This document shows positions 8,972 through 18,034 of a DNA stretch of 64,000 nucleotides, piece after piece; the stretch's first letter is position 1; every line of letters begins with the position of its first letter. This DNA comes from Aquicella lusitana (GTDB lineage: Bacteria; Pseudomonadota; Gammaproteobacteria; DSM-16500): the NCBI RefSeq assembly GCF_902459475.1, contig NZ_LR699114.1, positions 1,674,001 to 1,738,000 of the forward strand, given 5' to 3'. The notes under the pieces were generated by a model, which was not told where the DNA came from, made no database searches, and saw only the letters and a program-made list of their open reading frames with translations. The translations under genes were made by a program, and so were the position numbers.

Positions 8972-9395
8972 GTGGCAGTGCTCTACCTTGAGCATACACA
9001 GCTCTCACGGAACAGCGGTGGTAGCGCTTGCCTTGGGCACAGCTCTTACGGACAGCGGTGGTAGCGCTTGCCTTGGGCACAGCTCTTACGGACAGCGGTG
9101 GTAGCGCTTGCCTTGGGCACAGCTCTTACGGGCAGCGGTGGTAGCGCTTGCCTTGGGCACAGCTCTTACGGGCAGCGGTGGTAGCGCTTGCCTTGGGCAC
9201 AGCTCTTACGGGATAGCGGTGGTGGCGCTTGCCTTGGGCACAGCTCTTACGGGCAGCGGTGGTAGCGCTTGCCTTGGGCACAGCTCTTACGGGCAGCGGT
9301 GGTAGTACTTGCCTTGGGCACAGCTCTTACGGGATAGCGGTGGTGGCGCTTGCCTTGGGCACAGAGCTCTTACGGACAGCGGAGGTGTGGGCAAC
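8972..9395 (+). repeat. G-rich tandem array, ~40-base unit, about ten copies
   Basis: The unit begins CAGCGGTGGTAGCGCTTGCC and continues TTGGGCACAGCTCTTACGGA. Unit starts are seen at 9013, 9053, 9093, 9133, 9173, 9214, 9254, 9294, 9335 and 9377 (the last degenerate), with a diverged unit before 9013. Spacing is 40-42 bases and units differ by few substitutions. Short open frames across it are a product of the period and are not called as genes. There are no unique spacers, so it is not CRISPR. Confidence 0.92.
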
Positions 9396-9427
9396 CTACC
9401 ACAGGGAGAGCGGCTCTTGTGAGACAT

Positions 9428-9457
9428 CGTCGTCCCGCGGCTTGTCCGCGGGATCCA
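9428..9457 (-). repeat. REP-like palindrome, copy D
   Basis: Exact inverted copy of the 30-base unit at 8942-8971. It closes the tandem array so that the whole block 8942-9457 is bounded by perfect inverted repeats. Confidence 0.9.
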
Positions 9458-9508
9458 CTGCAGCATTACCTCTGAATTGAAGAATTGAGATCGAGACAAA
9501 AAGGTACG

Positions 9509-9745
9509 TTAACAAACCACCGTATTATCCACCCACTCATACATCTCCGTACTCGTCACCGGACACTTGAAACACTGACTCCCACAGGCGGGTTTTTTGC
9601 TGCACTGGCGAATTTTCCCCTTACGCATCCAATGTGAAAGCAGACAGCGAATGGTGTCGGGATCTGCATTGAAGAGACTGCAGAGGCTGCCTAAAGTGGC
9701 GATTTTGACTTGCATCATGTGGTTTTTGATATCAATCAGGTTCAC
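9509..9745 (-). CDS. feoC: FeoC-like winged-helix protein
   Basis: The 78-residue protein has an N-terminal winged-helix part (residues about 1-47) and then four cysteines, C48, C54, C58 and C61 (CGSQCFKCP). This is the FeoC layout, thought to bind an iron-sulfur cluster and tune or stabilise FeoB. Its GTG start overlaps the feoB stop (GTGA), so translation is probably coupled. It is the last gene of feoABC. The FeoC assignment rests on size, cysteine pattern and location. Confidence 0.85.
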   Translation of the reverse strand: MNLIDIKNHMMQVKIATLGSLCSLFNADPDTIRCLLSHWMRKGKIRQCSKKPACGSQCFKCPVTSTEMYEWVDNTVVC

Positions 9746-12129
9746 GTTGACCTCCCTGTTGCCAAAGTTCCTGTGGGTGAAAAATATTTATGATCACGAT
9801 TCGCATACCAGCGAATGGCTGCAATCGTTCCAATAAAAAAAGCAGCGAGTGACGCAATCCAGATGGAAGAAGAAAGCGGATGCCGCATCCATGTCGCCGC
9901 CTGATAAAAAGCGACCGCTGTGCCATAGGCCACGCCTGTCATCCAGCAGGCTGAAAATAGAGACCAGCCGCGGTGCAACTCACGCAACATCGCTGCGGTA
10001 GTCGAAATACAGGGAAAATACAGCAACACAAAAAGCAGATAGGCGAACGCGCCAATCTGGCCGTCAAATTGCTGATACATGAGACCGTAAACACCTTTAT
10101 CCACCGGATCAATGGGCGCTTTCGCAAGCACCGGATTGCTTAATGCGTTACCCAACTGAGCGAAATTTTCAGGAATGGAACGGAGCGCTTCGGCTAATCC
10201 CGCCCACAGGCTAAAAGTGTCAGCCGAAGAAGCGGCAGCAAGATGTCCCATCTGTGTGTAAAGCGTGTTAAGTGTACCCACCACGACTTCCTTGGCCAGA
10301 ATGCCAGTGACCAATCCTACCGTCGCGGGCCAGTTATTCGCATGAATACCCATCGGTGCAAAAATCGGTGTCGCCCACTGACCAATCAGCGAGAGCAGCG
10401 AGTGTGCATCGCCTTCTCCTGTATTCATGGTGCCGTCGAGGTTCAGCGAATTCAGCGCGCCGATCAGGATGCAGATGGGAACAATCAGCTTACCTGCGCG
10501 GAAAACAAAACCTTTGAGACGTTGCCATGCATGTAACATCAGCGTTTTCATATGCGGGACGTGATAAGGCGGTAATTCCATCACCAGCGGCGCGGGATCA
10601 CCTTTTAACAATGTTTTGCGCAGCATAAAGCCGGTTAACACGGCCATGAGGATGCCGATGAGATAAAGCGCAAAGACAATATTTTGTCCGCCACTTGGAA
10701 AAAATGCGGCTGTAAACACGGCAAAAATAGCAAGCCGTGCCCCGCAGGACATGAATGGGCTCATGAGAATAGTGAGAATGCGGTCGCGTTTATTTTCCAG
10801 CGTGCGTGCACCCATCACAGCTGGCACATTGCAACCAAAACCCACAATCATGGGCACAAAAGCCTTGCCCGGTAATTGCAGCGCACGCATCAGACGATCC
10901 ACTACAAAGGCAGCACGCGCCATGTAACCGGAATCTTCCAGCATGGCGAGAAACAGAAACATGGCGCCGATGACGGGAATAAACGTGACAGTCGTGTTAA
11001 TGCCTTTGCCAATGCCATTCGCCAGCAAAACCGTCAGCCACGCGGGTGCGCCTATGCTGTTGAGCGCATAGGCAAAGCCATCTACAAAAATTGTCTGGCT
11101 GCTGATATCAAAAAAATCCTGAAACGCGCCACCGATGTTAATGGAGAACAAGAACAGCAAATACATGACTGCGAGAAAGATGGGAACACCCAGGATACGA
11201 TTCAAGACGATATTATCGATACGCGTTGTCCATGGTGTTTTAGTGTAAGCAGAACGCATAACACAGGATTGAATGAACTGCTCTATATAGCGGTAGCGTG
11301 TATCGGCGAGCAAAATATCCGCTTCTTCGCCTAATGCTTGTTGAATTGCCGCTTGATGTGATGCAGCTTTTTTTAAGATATCAACCGAAGCACGCTGACG
11401 AACTAGCACGTCATCCTCAAGCAGACGGATGGCATTCCACCTATTTGCAGATTGCTCGAGCGATTGCGCATACAGCATCCTGTCAGCAGATAAAGCGCCT
11501 GACAAATCGGCGATCGCCTCTTGAATCATCGCAGGATAAGCTAAACTTTTACGATCCTCTGCTGAAGACGGGTCATATTCGGTAATAACACGCTTCAATT
11601 CCCGCAGCCCATTTCCCTTATTCGCCTCAAGCGCAACCACTGGACAGCCGAGTTCATGCGAAAGCTTTGCGATATCAATCTGTATGCCGCGCGCTTGTGC
11701 TACATCCATCATATTGAGCACAAGGATAACTGGTGCATTCATTTCAAGGAGCTGCAGGGTAAGATAAAGGTGTCGCTCCAGATTGCTGGCATCCACGATA
11801 TTGACGATTACGTTTGGATGCTGCTCCAGAAGATATTCGCAAGCAATTCGCTCATCCATTGCAGCCGATTCTGAAGCTAGGGTAAGAGAGTACACACCAG
11901 GCAAGTCTACGACTTCGACAAGTGTAGTTCCTTCTGTAAAAGAACCGCTTTTTCGCTCAACTGTCACACCCGGCCAGTTGCCTACCCGCTGGCGGGCGCC
12001 TGTTAAGGCGTTAAATAGCGTGGTTTTGCCGCAATTAGGGTTGCCAACAAGGGCAATAGATCGCTTTGATTTGGGTGCTGCGCCCGATTGAATAGCGCAG
12101 CAGGAAGAGGAGGATTGGCAGCATGGCAT
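9742..12129 (-). CDS. feoB: Ferrous iron transport protein B
   Basis: FeoB is the inner-membrane ferrous iron transporter with an N-terminal GTP-binding domain. In this 795-residue copy the G1 loop is GNPNCGKT (29-36), G3 is DLPG (75-78) and the G4-type motif is NMMD (139-142). The polytopic C-terminal part contains the Gate signatures, for example GFGCNVPAVMGARTLENKRD and ILAKEVVVGTL. The first 11 residues are cysteine-rich (C3, C4, C10, C11), which is not typical. The ATG overlaps the feoA stop by one base (TGATG). Confidence 0.98.
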   Translation of the reverse strand: MPCCQSSSSCCAIQSGAAPKSKRSIALVGNPNCGKTTLFNALTGARQRVGNWPGVTVERKSGSFTEGTTLVEVVDLPGVYSLTLASESAAMDERIACEYLLEQHPNVIVNIVDASNLERHLYLTLQLLEMNAPVILVLNMMDVAQARGIQIDIAKLSHELGCPVVALEANKGNGLRELKRVITEYDPSSAEDRKSLAYPAMIQEAIADLSGALSADRMLYAQSLEQSANRWNAIRLLEDDVLVRQRASVDILKKAASHQAAIQQALGEEADILLADTRYRYIEQFIQSCVMRSAYTKTPWTTRIDNIVLNRILGVPIFLAVMYLLFLFSINIGGAFQDFFDISSQTIFVDGFAYALNSIGAPAWLTVLLANGIGKGINTTVTFIPVIGAMFLFLAMLEDSGYMARAAFVVDRLMRALQLPGKAFVPMIVGFGCNVPAVMGARTLENKRDRILTILMSPFMSCGARLAIFAVFTAAFFPSGGQNIVFALYLIGILMAVLTGFMLRKTLLKGDPAPLVMELPPYHVPHMKTLMLHAWQRLKGFVFRAGKLIVPICILIGALNSLNLDGTMNTGEGDAHSLLSLIGQWATPIFAPMGIHANNWPATVGLVTGILAKEVVVGTLNTLYTQMGHLAAASSADTFSLWAGLAEALRSIPENFAQLGNALSNPVLAKAPIDPVDKGVYGLMYQQFDGQIGAFAYLLFVLLYFPCISTTAAMLRELHRGWSLFSACWMTGVAYGTAVAFYQAATWMRHPLSSSIWIASLAAFFIGTIAAIRWYANRDHKYFSPTGTLATGRST

Positions 12130-12359
12130 CAGGCAATCACCTCTATATCCAGCATACTAGCTTCATCTTTGCGCAGGCTCAAGGCATAACCTCTTACCTG
12201 AATCTCAACAGGATCACCCAGAGGCGCCACCCGTAGTACAGTAAATGCGGTGCCTGGAATTAAGCCCATTGCAATCAAGCGCTTGCGATAGCATCTTTCA
12301 CCGGCTTTAATGGCGATGATACGGGCTTTATTACCTGTTGTTAAATCAAGGAGTTGCAT
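12129..12359 (-). CDS. feoA: Ferrous iron transport protein A
   Basis: FeoA is a small cytoplasmic SH3-fold protein that works with FeoB. I start it at the ATG at 12359 (MQLLDLTTGNKARI, 76 residues), which has AAGGG seven bases upstream. The longer in-frame start at 12413 would fall inside the Fur palindrome and the promoter. Family features include LIAMGLIPGTAFTVLRVAPLG and the end VQVRGYALSLRKDEA-like strand. It leads the feoABC operon. Confidence 0.95.
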   Translation of the reverse strand: MQLLDLTTGNKARIIAIKAGERCYRKRLIAMGLIPGTAFTVLRVAPLGDPVEIQVRGYALSLRKDEASMLDIEVIA

Positions 12360-12383
12360 AGGTATTCCCTTGTGATGAAGGTT

Positions 12384-12413
12384 AGTATTCCGAAAATAGA
12401 GGCAGATTGTCAA
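12384..12413 (-). promoter_or_regulatory. Predicted feoABC promoter
   Basis: On the minus strand TTGACA (12408-12413) lies 18 bases before AATACT (12384-12389), about 25 bases ahead of the feoA start. The -35 box touches the end of the Fur palindrome, as expected for iron repression. Confidence 0.65.
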
Positions 12414-12441
12414 TAGTAATGAGAATTATTCTCATTACTAT
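12413..12441. promoter_or_regulatory. Fur box (29-bp perfect palindrome)
   Basis: Left arm ATAGTAATGAGAAT and right arm ATTCTCATTACTAT are exact complements around one central base. The sequence fits the Fur consensus of GATAAT-like hexamers (known binding family). It overlaps the feo promoter, so iron-loaded Fur should repress feoABC. Confidence 0.92.
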
Positions 12442-12552
12442 GATTCAATATTGGGTTTATAATTAAAAAGATTAAGAATAAAGCTAAATAAGAAAATTTT
12501 AAGACAGAGGCATAAGATCAAGATTATAATTAGAAGTATCGCTTATGATGGA

Positions 12553-12569
12553 TTTAAGAACATCTTAAG
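12553..12569 (+). promoter_or_regulatory. Candidate PmrA-like direct repeat upstream of the giant repeat gene
   Basis: Two TTAA half-sites (12554-12557 and 12565-12568) are spaced 11 bases start to start, the spacing described for PmrA boxes in front of Legionella and Coxiella effector genes. The bases between do not match that consensus well. In this AT-rich stretch a chance match is quite possible. Confidence 0.25.
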
Positions 12570-12664
12570 TCAAAATGAACTACTATATTACATATTAGAA
12601 GTGCTTTTCTAAAACTAAATCACTTCTATTGAATTTTCAGAATAGGCAGCGAGGCATCACATCC

Positions 12665-15600
12665 ATGGCAACAAAAAAAGAACAACTGATAGCTCAAGGA
12701 AAACATGATTTTGTAGATAATCTTGAAGCAATTAATAATCTTTTGGGCCAAATAGAAAATGTCTTAGTGACGCTTCGGCCTAGGTCCGACGTCTTATTGG
12801 GTCAAGTGCAAGGTCATCGCCAGCTAATAACAAACTACCTAGCTGATGGAGCTCCAATTGATCCTAATGCTGATCAAGAAATACTAACACAGACGCCTTT
12901 ATTAATTAATCCAAGTAACGATTTGATTGGCAACGGTCGCCTGATGCAATTCATCGCTCGCGCTGATGTCGCTGCCTTACCAGGATTGGCTGCTCTCCTT
13001 AACACCGATCCGGTCAAAACCAATTTGATAACCCATTTCTCTACTAACCCGCTTCCGGCCGATATCAATACCCTGCGTACTGGTATCGCAACCGCAGGCA
13101 ATACCGCAGACGATGTTTTCAATGCCATTGTAACTAACCTTCCCGCTGTGGGTACGCTTGCTAACGTCCGCGCTGCTGCTGGTACAGCTGGCGTTACCGA
13201 AAATAACCTCCGCGGACAAGCTCGTTTACGAGAATTCATCGCTCGCGCTGATGTCGCTGCCTTACCAGGATTGGCTGCTCTCCTTAACACCGATCCGGTC
13301 AAAACCAATTTGATAACCCATTTCTCTACTAACCCGCTTCCGGCCGATATCAATACCCTGCGTACTGGTATCGCAACCGCAGGCAATACCGCAGACGATG
13401 TTTTCAATGCCATTGTAACTAACCTTCCCGCTGTGGGTACGCTTGCTAACGTCCGCGCTGCTGCTGGTACAGCTGGCGTTACCGAAAATAACCTCCGCGG
13501 ACAAGCTCGTTTACGAGAATTCATCGCTCGCGCTGATGTCGCTGCCTTACCAGGATTGGCTGCTCTCCTTAACACCGATCCGGTCAAAACCAATTTGATA
13601 ACCCATTTCTCTACTAACCCGCTTCCGGCCGATATCAATACCCTGCGTACTGGTATCGCAACCGCAGGCAATACCGCAGACGATGTTTTCAATGCCATTG
13701 TAACTAACCTTCCCGCTGTGGGTACGCTTGCTAACGTCCGCGCTGCTGCTGGTACAGCTGGCGTTACCGAAAATAACCTCCGCGGACAAGCTCGTTTACG
13801 AGAATTCATCGCTCGCGCTGATGTCGCTGCCTTACCAGGATTGGCTGCTCTCCTTAACACCGATCCGGTCAAAACCAATTTGATAACCCATTTCTCTACT
13901 AACCCGCTTCCGGCCGATATCAATACCCTGCGTACTGGTATCGCAACCGCAGGCAATACCGCAGACGATGTTTTCAATGCCATTGTAACTAACCTTCCCG
14001 CTGTGGGTACGCTTGCTAACGTCCGCGCTGCTGCTGGTACAGCTGGCGTTACCGAAAATAACCTCCGCGGACAAGCTCGTTTACGAGAATTCATCGCTCG
14101 CGCTGACGTCGCTGCCTTACCAGGATTGGCTGCTCTCCTTAACACCGATCCGGTCAAAACCAATTTGATAACCCATTTCTCTACTAACCCGCTTCCGGCC
14201 GATATCAATACCCTGCGTACTGGTATCGCAACCGCAGGCAATACCGCAGACGATGTTTTCAATGCCATTGTAACTAACCTTCCCGCTGTGGGTACGCTTG
14301 CTAACGTCCGCGCTGCTGCTGGTACAGCTGGCGTTACCGAAAATAACCTCCGCGGACAAGCTCGTTTACGAGAATTCATCGCTCGCGCTGATGTCGCTGC
14401 CTTACCAGGATTGGCTGCTCTCCTTAACACCGATCCGGTCAAAACCAATTTGATAACCCATTTCTCTACTAACCCGCTTCCGGCCGATATCAATACCCTG
14501 CGTACTGGTATCGCAACCGCAGGCAATACCGCAGACGATGTTTTCAATGCCATTGTAACTAACCTTCCCGCTGTGGGTACGCTTGCTAACGTCCGCGCTG
14601 CTGCTGGTACAGCTGGCGTTACCGAAAATAACCTCCGCGGACAAGCTCGTTTACGAGAATTCATCGCTCGCGCTGATGTCGCTGCCTTACCAAGATTAGC
14701 TGCTCTCCTTAACACCGATCCGGTCAAAACCAATTTGATAACCCATTTCTCTACTAACCCGCTTCCGGCCGATATCAATACCCTGCGTACTGGTATCGCA
14801 ACCGCAGGCAATACCGCAGACGATGTTTTCAATGCCATTGTAACTAACCTTCCCGCTGTGGGTACGCTTGCTAACGTCCGCGCTGCTGCTGGTACAGCTG
14901 GCGTTACCGAAAATAACCTCCGCGGACAAGCTCGTTTACGAGAATTCATCGCTCGCGCTGATGTCGCTGCCTTACCAGGATTGGCTGCTCTCCTTAACAC
15001 CGATCCGGTCAAAACCAATTTGATAACCCATTTCTCTACTAACCCGCTTCCGGCCGATATCAATACCCTGCGTACTGGTATCGCAACCGCAGGCAATACC
15101 GCAGACGATGTTTTCAATGCCATTGTAACTAACCTTCCCGCTGTGGGTACGCTTGCTAACGTCCGCGCTGCTGCTGGTACAGCTGGCGTTACCGAAAATA
15201 ACCTCCGCGGACAAGCTCGTTTACGAGAATTCATCGCTCGCGCTGATGTCGCTGCCTTACCAGGATTGGCTGCTCTCCTTAACACCGATCCGGTCAAAAC
15301 CAATTTGATAACCCATTTCTCTACTAACCCGCTTCCGGCCGATATCAATACCCTGCGTACTGGTATCGCAACCGCAGGCAATACCGCAGACGATGTTTTC
15401 AATGCCATTGTAACTAACCTTCCCGCTGTGGGTACGCTTGCTAACGTCCGCGCTGCTGCTGGTACAGCTGGCGTTACCGAAAATAACCTCCGCGGACAAG
15501 CTCGTTTACGAGAATTCATCGCTCGCGCTGATGTCGCTGCCTTACCAGGATTGGCTGCTCTCCTTAACACCGATCCGGTCAAAACCAATTTGATAACCCA

Positions 15601-18031
15601 TTTCTCTACTAACCCGCTTCCGGCCGATATCAATACCCTGCGTACTGGTATCGCAACCGCAGGCAATACCGCAGACGATGTTTTCAATGCCATTGTAACT
15701 AACCTTCCCGCTGTGGGTACGCTTGCTAACGTCCGCGCTGCTGCTGGTACAGCTGGCGTTACCGAAAATAACCTCCGCGGACAAGCTCGTTTACGAGAAT
15801 TCATCGCTCGCGCTGATGTCGCTGCCTTACCAAGATTAGCTGCTCTCCTTAACACCGATCCGGTCAAAACCAATTTGATAACCCATTTCTCTACTAACCC
15901 GCTTCCGGCCGATATCAATACCCTGCGTACTGGTATCGCAACCGCAGGCAATACCGCAGACGATGTTTTCAATGCCATTGTAACTAACCTTCCCGCTGTG
16001 GGTACGCTTGCTAACGTCCGCGCTGCTGCTGGTACAGCTGGCGTTACCGAAAATAACCTCCGCGGTGAAGCTAGGTATCTCGAATTCTTCAACCGCGCTG
16101 ACGTCGCTGCCATGCCAGCTCTACAGGCTGTCCTGCAGGATGTCACCGTCAAAGGCGCTTTGATCAACCATTTCAAAACAAATGCCGCACCCGATGCCGC
16201 TACCTTGCGTACCCGGCTCGCAGGCGCTAATACCGCAGACCTCATGCGGGCTGTCTTTCATGATGGCGGCGTATTCGGTAATGCCGGCTTAGACGTTAAT
16301 ACCGCTACCACATTAAATGATGCTAACCAGGCTGCTCGTATCGCGCAGCTCCGCGGTGAAGCTAGGTATCAAAAACTAATGGCAGAAAACAATGCAACTT
16401 TAACGACCATGCAAGCAGTAAAGGATCACTTATCTGCGCCAGCTGTCAAACAAGCTCTAATCACGCATTGGGGTAATCCTGGAAATGCTGCACCGGATTA
16501 TGCTAATGCCATTATTAACTTACGCGAACACCTCAGGCAATTAAATCCTAATGATCTAGCTGGTGCGCAGAGCGCCTTCACTCAAGCAAATGTTTTTGGC
16601 GCTGTACCTAATCTGGATGTTGCAATTCAAGGTCTTATCCACACTAACGCGGAAGCAAATAATCTTCGCAGCCAAGCCAGAAGTAGCAAGGCTACGACTG
16701 ATGCTAGTGCTGCAGCAGTATATCGAAAGGAATACTTTGATCATGCAATCGCTTTTAAGAAAGCATTAGACAAAGTTAAAACCAATGATCGAGCCAGCCT
16801 AACGAAGCTTGCTGATTCCATACGCACTTTACAAGGTACGTTGAAACCCGATCACGAGCTTCAAAAACCGCTGACTAAGTTATTTGAAGCCTTAGGTAGC
16901 CCCGCCTTAAATACTCAAGTAAATATCCCGCTTGCTGATCCAGAAGCATTCAGAAGAACCCTCAGCAATGCGAAAAAAGGATACGAGGGCCTGAAAAAAA
17001 GTGTTGAGCAAATTATCGAAAAAGGAACCAAACTCGATACGGAAGGCCTAAATGCCTATTTGGAAATGGCAAAAATATATCAAGACGAAGCTGAGAGACG
17101 CATTGGATCCATCTCACAGCGAGATGAAGAAGAAGCAGAACGTATCTTGAAAGCTTGTAAAAAAATGCAGGATGCAATTGATATGGCTGAAGGTCAACTA
17201 CTGAATAAAAAGAGCGAACTCAGTGATCCAAGAGGTATAATTTTCAATCGCAGTGGTAAATTAAAAGAAGTGGAAGATAGATTAACTATCATAGCTGAGT
17301 GCAGAACAACTTTAAACGATACAATACAAAAAATAGATCAAGCAAAAAATATAGGCCAGGTTCAACAAGTAAATTGTTTCAGTGATAACAACGAAGTTTT
17401 GCCGCCTGGTACAACGGAAACAGACATTCTACAAAAAGTTCAAGCTTTCACCGGAGGTGGGGCTGCTCCAGTTGCTGTCATGGGTGTCGCTACAGTAGAA
17501 AAATCGAATCGGTTTGACCGCGGGGCCGTTCGTATTAATTACACCACGCTTGAGAAACAAAACTCTCCTCGTCCTGGAGATACTAGCGACTTTAAAGTGG
17601 CTTCAGTGCAAGGCGTTATTGGAAATGCTTATCAGTCCCAACTCTATTATGAACGAGCTGATATCGACAAATTGAAGCCTGATCAATTAGTCAAAATGGC
17701 CGCCATTGAAGTAGAAAACTTTTATGCTGGATTGCATGATAAGAATTTAAAAATGACATTAAAAGGCAACATGCATCCAAAACTTGCTGAAGCAATTACT
17801 GTTTATTGCGAATTAAAAAAATATTCCACCCCTGTCACAAGGATCAGATTACCGGAAAGATCCAGTTCTAAAAAAGAAGAATACAAGAAGGAGTTTGCAA
17901 AACATCTTAAGGAACAGGCGCCTGCGATCTTCCACGGTGCAGAAGGCTTAGGACAGACAAATAAAACTGTCGAGCAACTCCAGGAAGCTACACAAACGAC
18001 GCACACGCATATACCACGTGGTCCCAGATAA
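12665..18031 (+). CDS. Giant repeat protein with eleven near-identical 95-residue repeats
   Basis: I recognise no known family. I start at the ATG at 12665 (about 1788 residues). The longer frame opens with a TTG at 12629, while GAGG lies ten bases before the ATG. Residues ~1-95 are a helical lead. Residues ~96-1140 are eleven 95-aa units (FIARADVAALPGLAALLN ... ADINTLRTGIATAG ... TENNLRGQARLRE). Two diverged units follow to ~1335. Then comes a long helical, coiled-coil-rich region (~1360-1570) and a C-terminal domain with the Gly-rich turn TGGGAAPVAVMG. No signal peptide or membrane segment is seen. The repeats look all-helical. Size, repeats and context suggest a secreted effector, but this is unproven. 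Confidence 0.9.
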   Translation: MATKKEQLIAQGKHDFVDNLEAINNLLGQIENVLVTLRPRSDVLLGQVQGHRQLITNYLADGAPIDPNADQEILTQTPLLINPSNDLIGNGRLMQFIARADVAALPGLAALLNTDPVKTNLITHFSTNPLPADINTLRTGIATAGNTADDVFNAIVTNLPAVGTLANVRAAAGTAGVTENNLRGQARLREFIARADVAALPGLAALLNTDPVKTNLITHFSTNPLPADINTLRTGIATAGNTADDVFNAIVTNLPAVGTLANVRAAAGTAGVTENNLRGQARLREFIARADVAALPGLAALLNTDPVKTNLITHFSTNPLPADINTLRTGIATAGNTADDVFNAIVTNLPAVGTLANVRAAAGTAGVTENNLRGQARLREFIARADVAALPGLAALLNTDPVKTNLITHFSTNPLPADINTLRTGIATAGNTADDVFNAIVTNLPAVGTLANVRAAAGTAGVTENNLRGQARLREFIARADVAALPGLAALLNTDPVKTNLITHFSTNPLPADINTLRTGIATAGNTADDVFNAIVTNLPAVGTLANVRAAAGTAGVTENNLRGQARLREFIARADVAALPGLAALLNTDPVKTNLITHFSTNPLPADINTLRTGIATAGNTADDVFNAIVTNLPAVGTLANVRAAAGTAGVTENNLRGQARLREFIARADVAALPRLAALLNTDPVKTNLITHFSTNPLPADINTLRTGIATAGNTADDVFNAIVTNLPAVGTLANVRAAAGTAGVTENNLRGQARLREFIARADVAALPGLAALLNTDPVKTNLITHFSTNPLPADINTLRTGIATAGNTADDVFNAIVTNLPAVGTLANVRAAAGTAGVTENNLRGQARLREFIARADVAALPGLAALLNTDPVKTNLITHFSTNPLPADINTLRTGIATAGNTADDVFNAIVTNLPAVGTLANVRAAAGTAGVTENNLRGQARLREFIARADVAALPGLAALLNTDPVKTNLITHFSTNPLPADINTLRTGIATAGNTADDVFNAIVTNLPAVGTLANVRAAAGTAGVTENNLRGQARLREFIARADVAALPRLAALLNTDPVKTNLITHFSTNPLPADINTLRTGIATAGNTADDVFNAIVTNLPAVGTLANVRAAAGTAGVTENNLRGEARYLEFFNRADVAAMPALQAVLQDVTVKGALINHFKTNAAPDAATLRTRLAGANTADLMRAVFHDGGVFGNAGLDVNTATTLNDANQAARIAQLRGEARYQKLMAENNATLTTMQAVKDHLSAPAVKQALITHWGNPGNAAPDYANAIINLREHLRQLNPNDLAGAQSAFTQANVFGAVPNLDVAIQGLIHTNAEANNLRSQARSSKATTDASAAAVYRKEYFDHAIAFKKALDKVKTNDRASLTKLADSIRTLQGTLKPDHELQKPLTKLFEALGSPALNTQVNIPLADPEAFRRTLSNAKKGYEGLKKSVEQIIEKGTKLDTEGLNAYLEMAKIYQDEAERRIGSISQRDEEEAERILKACKKMQDAIDMAEGQLLNKKSELSDPRGIIFNRSGKLKEVEDRLTIIAECRTTLNDTIQKIDQAKNIGQVQQVNCFSDNNEVLPPGTTETDILQKVQAFTGGGAAPVAVMGVATVEKSNRFDRGAVRINYTTLEKQNSPRPGDTSDFKVASVQGVIGNAYQSQLYYERADIDKLKPDQLVKMAAIEVENFYAGLHDKNLKMTLKGNMHPKLAEAITVYCELKKYSTPVTRIRLPERSSSKKEEYKKEFAKHLKEQAPAIFHGAEGLGQTNKTVEQLQEATQTTHTHIPRGPR
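12950..16084 (+). repeat. Eleven 285-bp in-frame tandem repeats
   Basis: Units begin at 12950 and every 285 bases to 15800, and are almost identical at DNA level. Seen differences: GACGTC for GATGTC in unit 5 (14090), and CCAAGATTAGC for CCAGGATTGGC in units 7 (14660) and 11 (15800), giving Gly to Arg. Two diverged units follow, with the same opening CTCCGCGGTGAAGCTAGG at 16058 and 16349. Confidence 0.98.
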
Positions 18032-18034
18032 CAA

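Noticed and set aside
8972-9395. Possible CRISPR array
   Set aside because: Units are contiguous and nearly identical, with no unique spacers between repeats and no cas genes.
9108-9480. Short plus-strand open frames rich in Ala, Leu and Gly inside the tandem array
   Set aside because: Their repeating peptides follow from the 40-base period, and they have no start signal or family.
12977-15784. Series of identical ~80-codon minus-strand frames at 285-base intervals
   Set aside because: Same repeat-derived shadow as above; each copy is the same antisense piece.
12874-16245. 1123-codon open frame on the minus strand across the repeat array
   Set aside because: It exists only because one 285-base unit is open in that frame and is repeated eleven times. 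It lies wholly antisense to the giant repeat gene, has no ribosome binding site and looks compositionally like a shadow.
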